This document shows positions 1 to 9,288 of a stretch of 48,927 bases of DNA, piece after piece. The stretch lies in NCBI GenBank assembly GCA_040756155.1, contig JBFLZU010000042.1, positions 29,433-78,359 of the forward strand, read 5' to 3'. The notes beneath the pieces are model-generated. The model ran no database searches. It saw only the letters and a list, made by a program, of their open reading frames with translations, and was not told the origin of the DNA. Both the position numbers and the translations under genes were made by a program. Position 1 is the stretch's first letter. Each line of letters starts with the position of its first letter. This DNA is from Nitrospirota bacterium (lineage in GTDB: Bacteria; Nitrospirota; Thermodesulfovibrionia; JACRGW01; JBFLZU01).

Positions 1-836
1 GGTAACAGTGGCTGTTCACCACATGGATTTGTAGCCTCTATTTCTCCTATATCCGGGACAGGATTGTATCTGTTTATTTCGTCTATGAAAATAATACCAG
101 GGTCGCCCGTATTCCATGCAGCAGAAGCAATTGCATCAAATATAACCCTTGCCTTTATGGACTTTACAGTCTGTTTTGTTTTTGGATTTATAAGTTCATA
201 ATCTCCATCTCTGATAAAGCACTCCATGAAGTAGTCTGTAACAGCCACAGAGAGGTTAAAATTGGTAAGGAAATTCTCTTTCTCCTTTGCAAAAATAAAC
301 TCCATAATATCAGGATGCTCAGCCCTGAGTATCCCCATATTTGCACCCCTTCTTCTACCACCCTGTTTTATAACTTCGGTTGCAGTATCAAATATACGCA
401 TGAAGGATACAGGTCCTGATGCAATCCCACCTGTTGAACGAACAGGGTCATCCCTGGGTCTGAGTCTCGAGAAGGAGAAACCTGTGCCACCTCCTGACTG
501 GTGAATCAATGCCATAGAGGTAACAGCATCAAATATCTCCTTCATGCTGTCTCCAACAGGTATCACAAAACATGCAGAGAGCTGTCCTATATCAGTCCCG
601 GCATTCATAAGGGTTGGAGAATTAGGGAGGAATTCGAGGTGAGACATCATATGGTAAAATTGAGATTCTGAATCCGGGTCTTGATCAATTAATGAGACGA
701 CAGCGGCAACCCTTCTGAACATATTATCAGGCGATTCAATTGCATAACCTGATTCATCCTTTACGAGATACCTCCTCTCGAGTATCCTGAGTGCATTTGC
801 AGTAAGATTCTGTCCGCTTATGATGCGATTACCCAT
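1..836 (-). CDS. nrdJ: Vitamin B12-dependent (class II) ribonucleotide reductase, N-terminal part
   Basis: Partial gene running off the left edge; about 278 N-terminal residues are visible. The product reduces ribonucleotides to deoxyribonucleotides in the cytoplasm using adenosylcobalamin as radical source. Readable family motifs are the early cysteine segment GQLSACFVIP, the glycine-rich HQSGGGTGFSFSRLRP loop, KQGGRRRGANMG, and the NPCGEQ active-site motif at the very edge of the window. No ATP-cone is seen before the catalytic core, which begins almost at once. The start is the ATG at 836; an in-frame TGA lies just upstream. Family membership is read from motifs; the class II assignment rests on the overall pattern, since the C-terminal half is outside the window. 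Confidence 0.9.
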   Translation of the reverse strand, partial: MGNRIISGQNLTANALRILERRYLVKDESGYAIESPDNMFRRVAAVVSLIDQDPDSESQFYHMMSHLEFLPNSPTLMNAGTDIGQLSACFVIPVGDSMKEIFDAVTSMALIHQSGGGTGFSFSRLRPRDDPVRSTGGIASGPVSFMRIFDTATEVIKQGGRRRGANMGILRAEHPDIMEFIFAKEKENFLTNFNLSVAVTDYFMECFIRDGDYELINPKTKQTVKSIKARVIFDAIASAAWNTGDPGIIFIDEINRYNPVPDIGEIEATNPCGEQPLL

Positions 837-879
837 GAATTGTTTATATCATAGTTCTTTAAGGTTGTAAAGGATAGTG

Positions 880-1140
880 TTAGTTTTTTTCTTTATCTAT
901 GCGTATCTTGAGGGACTCAAGGAAGGCTTTATCAAGGGCGTTAAACTCAAATTTTAACTCTTCTTGACTTCCTTCTTTTCTGGTAATTTTCATAATTGAT
1001 GTAATTATAAGGTCGAGATGGTAACCTTCTCTCTCTATATTTTCGATAGCCTTCTTCAGCTCGGTGCTATCTGAAAGCAGAACACCGAGAGTTGAAGCCA
1101 GCTCCATAATAAGTTCCTTTAATCTCTCTTCCATTTCCAT
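880..1140 (-). CDS. Small charged protein of unknown function
   Basis: An 86-residue, highly charged protein, predicted largely helical, with no cysteines, signal peptide or membrane segment. It begins MEMEERLKEL and ends in a lysine-rich tail. No family was recognised. It lies 43 bp upstream of nrdJ on the same strand and could be co-transcribed with it, so a link to nucleotide reduction is possible but unsupported. A TTGACA / TATCCT promoter with an 18-bp spacer lies directly upstream, and its predicted transcription start falls at the ATG, suggesting a leaderless or nearly leaderless message. Codon use looks like the neighbours, so it is probably real. Confidence 0.6.
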   Translation of the reverse strand: MEMEERLKELIMELASTLGVLLSDSTELKKAIENIEREGYHLDLIITSIMKITRKEGSQEELKFEFNALDKAFLESLKIRIDKEKN

Positions 1141-1146
1141 GCTATA

Positions 1147-1176
1147 AGGATACCTTTAAACGATACATTTTGTCAA
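1147..1176 (-). promoter_or_regulatory. Sigma-70-type promoter for the 880-1140 gene and nrdJ
   Basis: On the minus strand, TTGACA (1176-1171) is followed after 18 bp by TATCCT (1152-1147). The ATG of the small gene at 1140 lies 6 nt beyond the -10 box, so the transcript would start at or next to the start codon. The -35 box is a perfect consensus; the -10 matches 4 of 6. Confidence 0.5.
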
Positions 1177-1204
1177 TTCTTTTTAGAATATTGCCATGCT
1201 ATGA

Positions 1205-1234
1205 TTGACACACCAATCTTTATTTGGTTATATT
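1205..1234 (+). promoter_or_regulatory. Sigma-70-type promoter for the PP-loop gene, probably leaderless
   Basis: Perfect -35 TTGACA at 1205-1210, 18-bp spacer, and -10 TATATT at 1229-1234. The expected transcription start (about 1240-1242) coincides with the ATG at 1240. This argues that the in-frame ATG at 1201 lies upstream of the transcript and is not the start. Confidence 0.55.
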
Positions 1235-1239
1235 ATGTT

Positions 1240-2334
1240 ATGAGAAGAAAGGCTATAGCACTTTTATCTGGTGGACTTGATAGCACCTTGGCAATATTGA
1301 TAATCCTTAAACAGGATATAGATATTACTGCCATAACATTCCTGACACATTTTGGCTGTAGCATAGAAGACCACTCAAGCTGCTCCACGAATCCGTTCCC
1401 TGTTGCAGGGAAGTTTGGCTTTAAGGTGAAACTCTATCACTTGAGCGATAAATTTGTAGAGATTGTCAAGGCCCCAAGGTTTGGACATGGTAAGAATATG
1501 AATCCGTGCATAGACTGTAGAATCCTGATGCTCAAGGAGGCAAAAGAACTTATGGATCTTACAGGTGCAGACTTTGTAATCACAGGGGAGGTCCTGGGAC
1601 AGAGACCGATGTCTCAAAGAAGGGAGACCATGCAATTGATTTCACGCGAAAGTGGCCTTGATGGTCGTGTATTAAGACCTCTTTCTGCAAAGTTACTACC
1701 ACCAACCATTCCTGAGACAAATGGTATTGTAGACAGAGAAAGGCTTTACGGAATATCCGGAAGGTCAAGAAAACAGCAGATAGCAATCGCAAGGGAATTT
1801 CGACTTGTTGAATATCCGAATCCTTCTGGAGGATGTCTGCTTACAGACCCTATATTTTCAAAGAGATTAAGAGACCTACTAAGATATAATCCTGAACCAA
1901 ATTTTAACGATTTAAACCTTCTCAAAGTCGGCAGACACTTCAGGGTCTCTGATAGATGCAAAATCATAGTCGGAAGAAACAAACAAGAAAATCATATCAT
2001 ATCAGAATTGAGGTCCAAAGATGACTATCTCCTTGAAGTAAAAGGCGTTGGAAGTCCGCTTGTACTTGTAAGGGGAGAGGATGCCTCTGAATTTCTTGAG
2101 CTATCTGCATCCATATGCGTAAGATACTCGGATAGCAAAGAGAAACCTCAGGTATCTGTTGATGTTCACCCAGCACCAAGGGAAAGCCCTACCTGTCAAG
2201 GCGGCAAGGAACGTAACCTCGTCTCCGCAGGGTCAGACCCAGAAGCCGCCGGTGTCAACCCGTGGTGTGGGGTTGGAAAGATAACCGTTGAACCTGCAAA
2301 GACTGAAATACTTGAGAAATACAGAATAAAATAA
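1240..2334 (+). CDS. PP-loop ATPase, ThiI/MnmA-like tRNA thiolation family
   Basis: A 364-residue cytoplasmic protein with an ATP pyrophosphatase P-loop near the N terminus (ALLSGGLDSTLA), the signature of enzymes that adenylate a substrate, often tRNA uridine, before sulfur or nitrogen transfer. Cysteine-containing segments PCIDCR and SGGCLL resemble the cysteine positions of tRNA thiolation enzymes. It is homologous in pattern to the ThiI/MnmA superfamily but lacks an obvious THUMP domain, so the exact substrate is uncertain. The ATG at 1240 is preferred to 1201 because a promoter sits between them. The last 55 or so residues look unlike the rest and are encoded by a G+C-rich stretch (about 65% over 2221-2280) with short palindromes, perhaps a repeat insertion that extended the C terminus. 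Confidence 0.75.
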   Translation: MRRKAIALLSGGLDSTLAILIILKQDIDITAITFLTHFGCSIEDHSSCSTNPFPVAGKFGFKVKLYHLSDKFVEIVKAPRFGHGKNMNPCIDCRILMLKEAKELMDLTGADFVITGEVLGQRPMSQRRETMQLISRESGLDGRVLRPLSAKLLPPTIPETNGIVDRERLYGISGRSRKQQIAIAREFRLVEYPNPSGGCLLTDPIFSKRLRDLLRYNPEPNFNDLNLLKVGRHFRVSDRCKIIVGRNKQENHIISELRSKDDYLLEVKGVGSPLVLVRGEDASEFLELSASICVRYSDSKEKPQVSVDVHPAPRESPTCQGGKERNLVSAGSDPEAAGVNPWCGVGKITVEPAKTEILEKYRIK

Positions 2335-2345
2335 ATTGAATTGAT

Positions 2346-2375
2346 TTGTAATATCAGCAAAATTTTTGCTATAAT
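2346..2375 (+). promoter_or_regulatory. Extended -10 promoter for rpmE
   Basis: TTGTAA (2346-2351), 18-bp spacer and a perfect TATAAT (2370-2375) preceded by TG at 2367-2368 (extended -10). The predicted leader is about 30 nt and ends in a strong ribosome binding site (AAAGGAGGG) in front of the rpmE TTG start. Confidence 0.65.
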
Positions 2376-2412
2376 AGTAAATAACATTTTAATTCAAAGG
2401 AGGGAGTGATAT

Positions 2413-2640
2413 TTGAAAGCTGGAATTCATCCTAAATATGTGGAGGCAGTTGTATCCTGTGCCTGTGGAGAAAGGTTTGCCACGAGGTCTACTAAGAAGG
2501 ACATCCATGTGGATATCTGCTCTAAGTGTCATCCTTTTTACACAGGCAAACAAAAAATCGTTGACACAGAAGGTAGGGTTGAGAGATTTAAGAGAAGATA
2601 CTCAAAAAAGTCTCATAAAGAGACTGTCATCCCTTCTTAG
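2413..2640 (+). CDS. rpmE: 50S ribosomal protein L31, zinc-binding type
   Basis: A 75-residue protein of the large ribosomal subunit. It opens MKAGIHPKY and carries the zinc ligands of the C+ form of L31: C-A-C near residue 16 and CSKC near residue 37, followed by the HPFYTG motif typical of the family. The start is a TTG at 2413, chosen because a strong Shine-Dalgarno (AAAGGAGGG) sits immediately upstream and the next residues match the family N terminus. It has its own extended -10 promoter and is followed 17 bp downstream by a perfect hairpin terminator, so it is probably mainly transcribed alone even though prfA follows closely. Confidence 0.95.
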   Translation: MKAGIHPKYVEAVVSCACGERFATRSTKKDIHVDICSKCHPFYTGKQKIVDTEGRVERFKRRYSKKSHKETVIPS

Positions 2641-2657
2641 GTTCAGTGATAACTGAG

Positions 2658-2700
2658 ATAGGAAACCCACCAGTAAGGTGGGTTTCCTATTATTTTGTTT
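2658..2700 (+). terminator. Intrinsic terminator after rpmE
   Basis: Perfect 14-bp stem (ATAGGAAACCCACC at 2658-2671 pairing with 2677-2690), 5-nt loop, then a T-rich tail (TATTTTGTTT). It ends only 16 nt before the prfA ATG. Confidence 0.85.
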
Positions 2701-2706
2701 ATTGAC

Positions 2707-3774
2707 ATGCTTCAAAGATTAAAGTCAGTAGAAGAGAGGTATGAAGAGCTTACAAGGCTTTTGAGCGATCCCTCTGTGCTCGGCACTCCATCCGAATACA
2801 TGAAGTATTCAAAGGAACAGGCTGAGATATCTGGACTTGTAGAACTTTACAAAGAATACAAGAGATTACTACAACTAATTGCAGATGCTGAAGATATACT
2901 TTCTGAGACGAATGCCGACGAAGAATTAAAAGAGATGGCACGAATGGAGTTACAGGATTTAAGAGGTAAGAAGGATACTATAGAGCATCAATCGAAGATG
3001 CTTCTTCTTCCAAAGGATCCAAACGATAATAAGGATATTATCCTCGAGATAAGGGCAGGGACGGGTGGTGAAGAGGCTGCGCTGTTCGCTGCAAACCTCT
3101 TCAGGATGTATGCCAAGTATGCCGAAGGCAAACGATGGAAGGTTGAGGTCATCAACTCTCATAACACAGGGGTAGGGGGCATTAAAGAGATTATCGCCTC
3201 AATACAGGGAAAAGGTGCATACAGTCGTCTCAAGTTTGAAAGAGGTGTGCACAGGGTTCAAAGGATACCTGTAACCGAGGCTGGAGGAAGGATACATACA
3301 TCAACTGCAACAGTTGCAGTTCTTCCTGAGGCAGAGGAGGTAGATGTCCAGATAGATGAGAAGGACCTCAGGATAGACACCTTCTGTGCATCTGGACCAG
3401 GTGGACAGGGAGTAAATACTACCTATTCTGCTGTGAGGATTACACACATACCCACAGGGCTTGTGGTTCAATGTCAGGACGAAAGATCACAGATAAAGAA
3501 TAAGGCTAAAGCACTGAGGGTTTTGCGGTCAAGACTCCTTGAAATAGAAAGGGAAAAGAAAGAACAGGAGCGATCACAGGATAGAAAGTTACAGGTTGGC
3601 ACTGGTGAACGCAGTGAACGGATACGGACATATAACTTCCCGCAAAACAGGGTCACCGACCACAGGATTGGATTGACCCTTCACAAGTTAGAACGCGTGC
3701 TTAGTGGAGAGCTTGATGAGATTATAGATGCTTTAATGGCATCAGATACTGCAGAGAGGTTAAAAACCCTATGA
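2707..3774 (+). CDS. prfA: Peptide chain release factor 1
   Basis: A 355-residue release factor that recognises UAA and UAG in the ribosomal A site and triggers peptide release. The catalytic GGQ is at residues 232-234 ([10 protein letters not shown]), and the tripeptide anticodon reads PVT at 188-190, the RF1 type (RF2 has SPF). The ATG at 2707 fits the usual RF1 N terminus; the longer TTG start at 2695 lies inside the U-tract of the rpmE terminator. No clear Shine-Dalgarno precedes the ATG, and the terminator hairpin occupies the usual upstream region, which is unusual. It overlaps prmC by 4 bp (ATGA), the methyltransferase that modifies this GGQ glutamine. Confidence 0.95.
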   Translation: MLQRLKSVEERYEELTRLLSDPSVLGTPSEYMKYSKEQAEISGLVELYKEYKRLLQLIADAEDILSETNADEELKEMARMELQDLRGKKDTIEHQSKMLLLPKDPNDNKDIILEIRAGTGGEEAALFAANLFRMYAKYAEGKRWKVEVINSHNTGVGGIKEIIASIQGKGAYSRLKFERGVHRVQRIPVTEAGGRIHTSTATVAVLPEAEEVDVQIDEKDLRIDTFCASGPGGQGVNTTYSAVRITHIPTGLVVQCQDERSQIKNKAKALRVLRSRLLEIEREKKEQERSQDRKLQVGTGERSERIRTYNFPQNRVTDHRIGLTLHKLERVLSGELDEIIDALMASDTAERLKTL

Positions 3775-4700
3775 TAATTCGGGATACCCTTCTCTGGGGG
3801 GCAGAACAACTGAAAAGAGCAGAGATTCAGGAATACCGTAAAGAGGCAGAGATGCTCCTCTCGGCGTGTATAGACAGAAACAGATTATGGCTGTACATGT
3901 ATCCTGAAATAACAGTCTCTGAGCAGGATTTTACACCGTATAGAAAGTCCATCTGTAAAAGGGCTGAAAGGATTCCAATTCAGCATATTCTCGGAAGATG
4001 TGACTTTATGCATATGGAGTTGCTTATTACACCTGATGTTTTTATCCCCAGACCTGAGACCGAACTGGTAGTGGAAGAGGCGATAAGTAGAGTTAAGAGT
4101 TATGAGTTAGGAGTTATGAGTAAAAACAAAAGGAAAAACTCCGAACTTCGAACTCATAACTCCGAACTCAGGATTTTAGACCTCTGTACAGGTAGTGGTT
4201 GTATCGCAATAGCTTTAGCGAGGAGATTTTCTGAGGCAACGGTTATTGCAACAGATATTTCACAGAGGGCACTTAAGATCGCTAAAATTAATGCAGAAAG
4301 ATATGGTGTTGAAGACAAGATTACCTTTCTTGCAGGTGATCTTTTTGAACCCCTCACACATTATATCTCATACCTTGATACTTACGACTTAATCATTTCC
4401 AATCCTCCGTATATACCAACCGATGATATACCATATCTACAGGCAGAGGTAGCATATGACCCTCAAATTGCTATTAACGGAGGAAAAGATGGGCTATGTT
4501 ATCTAAGGAGGATCAGCAAAGAGGCACACAGATTTCTCAAATCAGGGGGGTATCTCATTTTAGAGATAGGTGATGGACAGGCTGGAAATGTCTTTGAGAT
4601 GCTGGATTCCACAGGGAGGTATGAATCTCCAGAGGTCTCAAAAGACATTGCAGGAATAGATAGGATCATCACCGCCAAAAAAAGAGAATGGAAAAGATAG
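3771..4700 (+). CDS. prmC: Release factor glutamine N5-methyltransferase
   Basis: A 309-residue SAM-dependent enzyme that methylates the GGQ glutamine of release factors. It shows the N-terminal helical release-factor-binding region ([12 protein letters not shown], then PRPETE), SAM motif [15 protein letters not shown] and the diagnostic NPPYIP catalytic motif. The start overlaps prfA by ATGA. Compared with the family there is an extra segment of about 27 residues (roughly 107-133) between [12 protein letters not shown] and the SAM motif. It is encoded by an inverted pair of 7-bp repeat arrays (4090-4172). The insertion is in frame, has no stop and lies in the interdomain linker, so the enzyme is probably functional. 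Confidence 0.95.
   Translation: MIIRDTLLWGAEQLKRAEIQEYRKEAEMLLSACIDRNRLWLYMYPEITVSEQDFTPYRKSICKRAERIPIQHILGRCDFMHMELLITPDVFIPRPETELVVEEAISRVKSYELGVMSKNKRKNSELRTHNSELRILDLCTGSGCIAIALARRFSEATVIATDISQRALKIAKINAERYGVEDKITFLAGDLFEPLTHYISYLDTYDLIISNPPYIPTDDIPYLQAEVAYDPQIAINGGKDGLCYLRRISKEAHRFLKSGGYLILEIGDGQAGNVFEMLDSTGRYESPEVSKDIAGIDRIITAKKREWKR
4090..4172. repeat. Inverted pair of heptanucleotide arrays inside prmC
   Basis: Left arm: four 7-bp units (GAGTTAA, GAGTTAT, GAGTTAG, GAGTTAT) at 4090-4117. An A-rich spacer follows, then the right arm: five units (ACTCCGA, ACTTCGA, ACTCATA, ACTCCGA, ACTCAGG) at 4138-4172. The right arm is the approximate reverse complement of the left, so the transcript could form a long hairpin. 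All of it is translated as part of PrmC. Confidence 0.85.
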
Positions 4701-5941
4701 TCATTCATGGTGGTGTAAGGCTGAAGGGTGAGGTAACCATCAGCGGTGCAAAGAACGCAGCACTTCCAATACTATGTTCTACACTCCTGACAGAAGGAAA
4801 AACCACTCTTTATAATACCCCTGATGTTACAGACGTAAAGACAATGGGCAGGCTCCTGGAAATGTTAGGTGCCGATATAGAGATACAGGACAATAAAATA
4901 ACCATTGATACATCAAGCATCAACAGTTATGAAGCCCCATATGAGCTTGTAAAGACAATGAGAGCCTCTGTGCTTGTTCTTGGCCCACTTGTTTCAAGAT
5001 TTGGTAAGGCAATGGTATCATTACCTGGAGGTTGCGCAATAGGGGCACGTCCAATCAACCTTCACCTGATGGGGCTTGAAAAGATGGGTGCAGAGATAAA
5101 GATAGAACATGGTTATATAAATATGAAGGCTAAGAAGCTGAAAGGGACAAGGTTTTATTTTGATATTCCAACAGTTGGAGGAACAGAGAACTTGATGATG
5201 GCTGCTACACTGGCAGAAGGTAGAACGGTTATAGAAAATGCTGCGTGTGAACCAGAGATATCTGATCTTGCATCAATGCTCAGGAAGATGGGTGCTTGCA
5301 TTCAGGGAGATGGAACCGATAAGATAATAATAGATGGTGTTAATCAACTTAAACCAGCAGAGCATACTATCATTCCGGACAGGATAGAGACAGGTACATT
5401 TATGATTGCAGCAGGTATCACAAAAGGTGATATACTTATTAGAGGATGTATCCCTGAACATCTTGACGCAATTATCGAAAAACTCAAGGAAATAGGGGTG
5501 GAGATATTAGCGGAAAAAGAGGGACTCAGAGCTCGGGGAGAAGGAAAGCCAAGGTCAGTAGATATACGGACAATGCCGTATCCAGGTTTTCCAACCGATA
5601 TGCAGGCACAGATGATGGCTTTAATGTGCATAGCAGATGGACTGAGCGTAATAAGTGAGACAGTCTTTGAAAACAGATTCATGCATATAGCAGAATTAAG
5701 AAGGATGGGAGCAAACATCACTGTGAAGGGAAACAATGCAATCGTTCAGGGGGTTGATGACCTCAGTGGTGCTCCCCTAATGGCAACCGATCTGAGGGCA
5801 AGTGCATCTCTGATACTTGCTGGACTTGCCGCAAGAGGGGAGACTACCCTCTCAAGGGTGTATCATATAGATAGGGGCTATGAGCGGATTGAAGAAAAAC
5901 TCGCAATACTCGGTGCTGATATAGAAAGGATTAAGGAGTAA
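4688..5941 (+). CDS. murA: UDP-N-acetylglucosamine 1-carboxyvinyltransferase
   Basis: A 417-residue enzyme for the first committed step of peptidoglycan synthesis: transfer of enolpyruvate from PEP to UDP-GlcNAc in the cytoplasm. Conserved features are the SGAKNAALP motif with Lys22-Asn23 and the PEP-binding catalytic Cys116 in [12 protein letters not shown], so it should be fosfomycin-sensitive by residue type. The length is normal. The gene overlaps the end of prmC by 13 bp, and its ATG is preceded by purine-rich prmC sequence. Its stop codon lies within 7-bp repeat units (GGATTAA, GGAGTAA) that continue into the spacer before hisD. Confidence 0.97.
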   Translation: MEKIVIHGGVRLKGEVTISGAKNAALPILCSTLLTEGKTTLYNTPDVTDVKTMGRLLEMLGADIEIQDNKITIDTSSINSYEAPYELVKTMRASVLVLGPLVSRFGKAMVSLPGGCAIGARPINLHLMGLEKMGAEIKIEHGYINMKAKKLKGTRFYFDIPTVGGTENLMMAATLAEGRTVIENAACEPEISDLASMLRKMGACIQGDGTDKIIIDGVNQLKPAEHTIIPDRIETGTFMIAAGITKGDILIRGCIPEHLDAIIEKLKEIGVEILAEKEGLRARGEGKPRSVDIRTMPYPGFPTDMQAQMMALMCIADGLSVISETVFENRFMHIAELRRMGANITVKGNNAIVQGVDDLSGAPLMATDLRASASLILAGLAARGETTLSRVYHIDRGYERIEEKLAILGADIERIKE

Positions 5942-5990
5942 AGGGTTAAGGGGTAATGAAAGACAGAAGACAGCAGACAGAAGACAGAAA
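5928..5990. repeat. Heptanucleotide arrays across the murA stop and the murA-hisD spacer
   Basis: Units GGATTAA (5928-5934) and GGAGTAA (5935-5941, containing the murA TAA) are followed by related G/A-rich copies. A different array then follows in perfect 7-bp phase: ACAGAAG, ACAGCAG, ACAGAAG, ACAGAAA at 5963-5990. The ACAGAAG unit is the same as that of the array inside dnaE. Confidence 0.8.
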
Positions 5991-6010
5991 AAAATGGGGA
6001 TAAAGGAGAA

Positions 6011-7297
6011 ATGAAGATTATAAAGGCATGGCAGAAAGATGCATCTGGAGTCATCAATCGAATTATTAATAGACATGAAAGAATACCAGCAGGGTTAGAA
6101 GAATCAGTCAGAGAGATACTTAATAATGTCAAAAACAGAGGAGATGTGGCTCTAATCGCATATACAGAGAAATTCGATCATGTTTCCCTGAAACCATCAG
6201 AGATGAAGGTAAAGAAAAAGGAAATCAGAGATGCCTATAAAAAGGTTAGCAAAAAATTCATTGATGCTATTGAGTTATCTGCTCAGAGGATAGGTAAATT
6301 CCATGAAAAACAGAGACAGAGGTCATGGATGTATTCAGAGGATGGTGCCTTGCTCGGTCAGCTTGTGACACCTCTACAGAGGATAGGAATTTATGTCCCC
6401 GGGGGAAAGGCTGCATATCCTTCTTCGGTTATTATGAACACGATCCCTGCGAAGATGGCAGGGGTCAAAGAGATAGTCATGTGTTCTCCATCCCGTAGTA
6501 AAATTGCTAATCCTGAAGTACTTGTAGCAGCAGACATCTCAGGGGTTGATGAGATATACAGAATTGGAGGTGCTCAGGCGATAGGCGCAATGGCATATGG
6601 AACAGAGACCATAAAAAAGGTGGACAAGATAGTTGGTCCTGGGAATATCTATGTTTCTATTGCAAAAAAAATTGTATTTGGAGATGTCGATATAGACATG
6701 ATTGCAGGTCCAAGCGAGATACTTATTATTGCCGATAAAACTGCTGAGCCATCCTTTGTTGCAGCCGATATGCTCTCTCAGGCTGAGCATGATGAGATGG
6801 CATCTGCTATCCTTATAACTAATTCAGAGGAGTTAGCAACCAATGTAGATATAGAGATTAAGAAACAGTTAAGGGGTCTTAACAGGAAAAAGATTGCTGA
6901 GAAATCATTAGAAAACTCTGGATGGATAATTCTCACAAAAAGCCTTACTGATGCCGTAAATTTAGCCAATGATATCGCACCTGAGCATCTTGAGCTCTCT
7001 GTAGCAGAGCCATTTGAGATCCTCGCAATAATCAGGAATGCTGGTGCAATCTTTCTCGGCAACTATACACCAGAGGCGATTGGAGATTACTCAGCAGGTC
7101 CCAATCATGTCCTTCCAACAGGAGGAACTGCAAGGTTTTTCTCACCACTTAGTGTGGATGATTTCACAAAGAGATCAAGCGTCCTTTATTTTTCAAGGGA
7201 TGGGATGAGAAAAATCGCTAATGCAGTAGTTACAATAGCCGATTCAGAGGGACTACAGGGTCACAAGGAGGCTGTGAAGGTAAGGATGAGGAGGTGA
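6011..7297 (+). CDS. hisD: Histidinol dehydrogenase
   Basis: A 428-residue NAD- and zinc-dependent enzyme catalysing the last two steps of histidine synthesis (histidinol to histidine). Family motifs include [13 protein letters not shown], the IVGPGNIYV segment, [16 protein letters not shown] and the C-terminal [14 protein letters not shown]. The length is normal. Its ATG follows a GGAGAA ribosome binding site after the repeat-filled spacer behind murA. It is the first of three his genes here (hisD-hisG-hisC) and is coupled to hisG by a very short junction. Confidence 0.97.
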   Translation: MKIIKAWQKDASGVINRIINRHERIPAGLEESVREILNNVKNRGDVALIAYTEKFDHVSLKPSEMKVKKKEIRDAYKKVSKKFIDAIELSAQRIGKFHEKQRQRSWMYSEDGALLGQLVTPLQRIGIYVPGGKAAYPSSVIMNTIPAKMAGVKEIVMCSPSRSKIANPEVLVAADISGVDEIYRIGGAQAIGAMAYGTETIKKVDKIVGPGNIYVSIAKKIVFGDVDIDMIAGPSEILIIADKTAEPSFVAADMLSQAEHDEMASAILITNSEELATNVDIEIKKQLRGLNRKKIAEKSLENSGWIILTKSLTDAVNLANDIAPEHLELSVAEPFEILAIIRNAGAIFLGNYTPEAIGDYSAGPNHVLPTGGTARFFSPLSVDDFTKRSSVLYFSRDGMRKIANAVVTIADSEGLQGHKEAVKVRMRR

Positions 7298-7299
7298 AG

Positions 7300-8184
7300 A
7301 TGAAAAAGGTGGAGAAAAAGTTAAAACTCGGTCTTCCCAAAGGGAGTCTTCAGGAAGCGACCCTGAAACTTTTTAAAAAGGCGGGCTATCACATTACTGT
7401 CGATGCAAGGTCATATTATCCTACAATCGATGATCCCGAGATCGAGTGTATACTTATAAGGGCTCAGGAGATGGCAAGATATGTCGCCGATGGAATACTC
7501 GATGCTGGCCTTACAGGTAAGGACTGGATACTTGAGCAAGGGGCAGATGTGGTGGAAGTGGCAGATTTAAATTATGCAAAAGAAGGACTGAGAACGGTTA
7601 AGTGGGTAGTAGCAGTCCCTGTCAATTCTAAGATAAAGAGTGTGAAGGATCTCAATGGTAAGAGAATAGCTACAGAACTTGTAGGGGTAACTAAAGGTTA
7701 TCTTGAGAAGAGAGGAATAAAAGCTAATGTAGAGTTTTCGTGGGGTGCAACAGAGGTCAAACCTCCACAGCTTGCCGATGCAATAGTAGAATTAACCGAG
7801 ACAGGAAGCTCACTCAAGGCAAACAACCTCCGGATAATTGATGTAGTTCTTGAATCTATAACCAAGGTGATTGCTAACAGGCAGGCGTGGAGAGATAAAT
7901 GGAAGAGGAATAAGATAGAAAATATGGTTCTCCTTCTTAAGGGTGCACTGAGTGCAGAGGAGAAGGTAGGGCTTAAGATGAATGTTCCTAAAGATAAACT
8001 CAAAAATGTTATCAAAATACTTCCAGCCATGCACGCACCAACGATTGCACCCTTGGTAAATGGAGACTGGTATGACCTCGATGTGGTAATAGACGAAAAG
8101 GTTGTTAGAAGTCTTATTCCTGAACTTAAAAGGGCAGGTGCATCAGGGATTGTGGAGTATCAACTGAATAAAGTAATTCCATGA
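7300..8184 (+). CDS. hisG: ATP phosphoribosyltransferase, long form
   Basis: About 294 residues; first enzyme of histidine synthesis, joining ATP and PRPP. The N-terminal catalytic domain starts [16 protein letters not shown], contains DAGLTGKDW and reads [12 protein letters not shown] at the PRPP-binding loop. The C-terminal domain (after about residue 220, ending [15 protein letters not shown]) is the HisG_C regulatory domain of the long form, which is feedback-inhibited by histidine and needs no HisZ. The start is ATG 7300, placed just behind GAGGAGG; GTG 7294, overlapping the hisD stop, would add two residues. Confidence 0.96.
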   Translation: MKKVEKKLKLGLPKGSLQEATLKLFKKAGYHITVDARSYYPTIDDPEIECILIRAQEMARYVADGILDAGLTGKDWILEQGADVVEVADLNYAKEGLRTVKWVVAVPVNSKIKSVKDLNGKRIATELVGVTKGYLEKRGIKANVEFSWGATEVKPPQLADAIVELTETGSSLKANNLRIIDVVLESITKVIANRQAWRDKWKRNKIENMVLLLKGALSAEEKVGLKMNVPKDKLKNVIKILPAMHAPTIAPLVNGDWYDLDVVIDEKVVRSLIPELKRAGASGIVEYQLNKVIP

Positions 8185-9260
8185 GACCAGTGAGAAGTGA
8201 GAATTGGAAAGTCAAGAACCTTATAAGAAAAGAAGTACTACGGTTAAAGGCATACACTGTTGAGAATGCAAAATGCAGGATAAAACTTGACGCACATGAA
8301 ATTCCCTATTCCCTTCCGGATGAATTAAGGAGTAAAGTAGTTAATGCACTGAACAGGGTATTGCTAAACCGCTATCCTGACCCTGAATCAAAGGTACTTC
8401 GAGAAATCATTTCAAGGCAACTAAAAGTAAATATAGATAATATCGTTCTTGGAAATGGTTCAGATGAACTCATCCAGTACCTTATCGCTGTTTTCGGTAA
8501 CTCGCCAGGAAAGGTACTCTATCCTGTTCCTTCGTTTGCAATGTATAATATTACCTCAAGGGCATTGGGGCAGATCCCTGTAGAAGTCAGGCTTGATAAG
8601 GATTTCGATATACCAATTAAGAATTTCATGCTCACGGTTAAACAAGAGAAACCCCACCTGATATTCCTCAGTTATCCGAATAACCCTACAGGTAACTGTT
8701 TCTCAGGGGATAAGATTATCCGCATCATAGAGGAATCAAAGGCAGCAGTGGTTATCGATGAGGCATATTATGACTTCAGCAAAAAAAGTTTTCTATCGTA
8801 TCTCAAGAACTATAAAAACCTTATAATCCTGAGAACACTATCAAAGATAGGGCTTGCTGGTTTGAGGGTGGGCATCCTTATCACCCATCCTGAGATAGTC
8901 ACGGAGATAAACAAAGTAAGACTTCCATATAACATAAACAGCCTTTCGCAGGCAGCAGCGATAACGGTATTAAAAAACAGACATATTATAAACAGGCAGG
9001 TTAATGCAATCATAAATGAACGCAAAAGATTATATGAAGCCCTTTTAAAGATAAAGGGTATAAAACCATTTCCATCAGAAGGGAACTTCATACTCTTCAG
9101 GGGTAGCAATAGCGATGCCATTTACAGAGGATTGTTCAAGAAAGGAATACTCATTAAAAACCTGAGTAAGCCAGGAGCACTCAAGGGATGCCTCAGGGTA
9201 ACGGTCGGAAGGCCGGAAGAAAATGAGGCATTTATTAAAGCACTGAGGAAACTGGTTTAA
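8181..9260 (+). CDS. hisC: Histidinol-phosphate aminotransferase
   Basis: A 359-residue PLP enzyme of fold type I that converts imidazole acetol phosphate to histidinol phosphate. Visible are the N-terminal [20 protein letters not shown], the SYPNNPTGN motif, [10 protein letters not shown] and the PLP-lysine motif [14 protein letters not shown]. It overlaps hisG by ATGA. The first ten residues are encoded by two AGTGAGA repeat units (8189-8202), and the family-like sequence begins later, so the N terminus may be a repeat-derived extension. It is the last gene of the block; hisB and the other his genes are elsewhere. Confidence 0.95.
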   Translation: MRPVRSENWKVKNLIRKEVLRLKAYTVENAKCRIKLDAHEIPYSLPDELRSKVVNALNRVLLNRYPDPESKVLREIISRQLKVNIDNIVLGNGSDELIQYLIAVFGNSPGKVLYPVPSFAMYNITSRALGQIPVEVRLDKDFDIPIKNFMLTVKQEKPHLIFLSYPNNPTGNCFSGDKIIRIIEESKAAVVIDEAYYDFSKKSFLSYLKNYKNLIILRTLSKIGLAGLRVGILITHPEIVTEINKVRLPYNINSLSQAAAITVLKNRHIINRQVNAIINERKRLYEALLKIKGIKPFPSEGNFILFRGSNSDAIYRGLFKKGILIKNLSKPGALKGCLRVTVGRPEENEAFIKALRKLV

Positions 9261-9288
9261 CTCGAATTGCAAATCTCAAAAATTTTCC

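Noticed and set aside
1201-1239. Earlier start at ATG 1201 for the PP-loop gene
   Set aside because: A promoter with TTGACA and TATATT lies within 1205-1234, and homology-like sequence starts at 1240.
5344-5736. Minus-strand frame of 130 codons within murA
   Set aside because: It is antisense to conserved murA sequence and has no recognisable domain.
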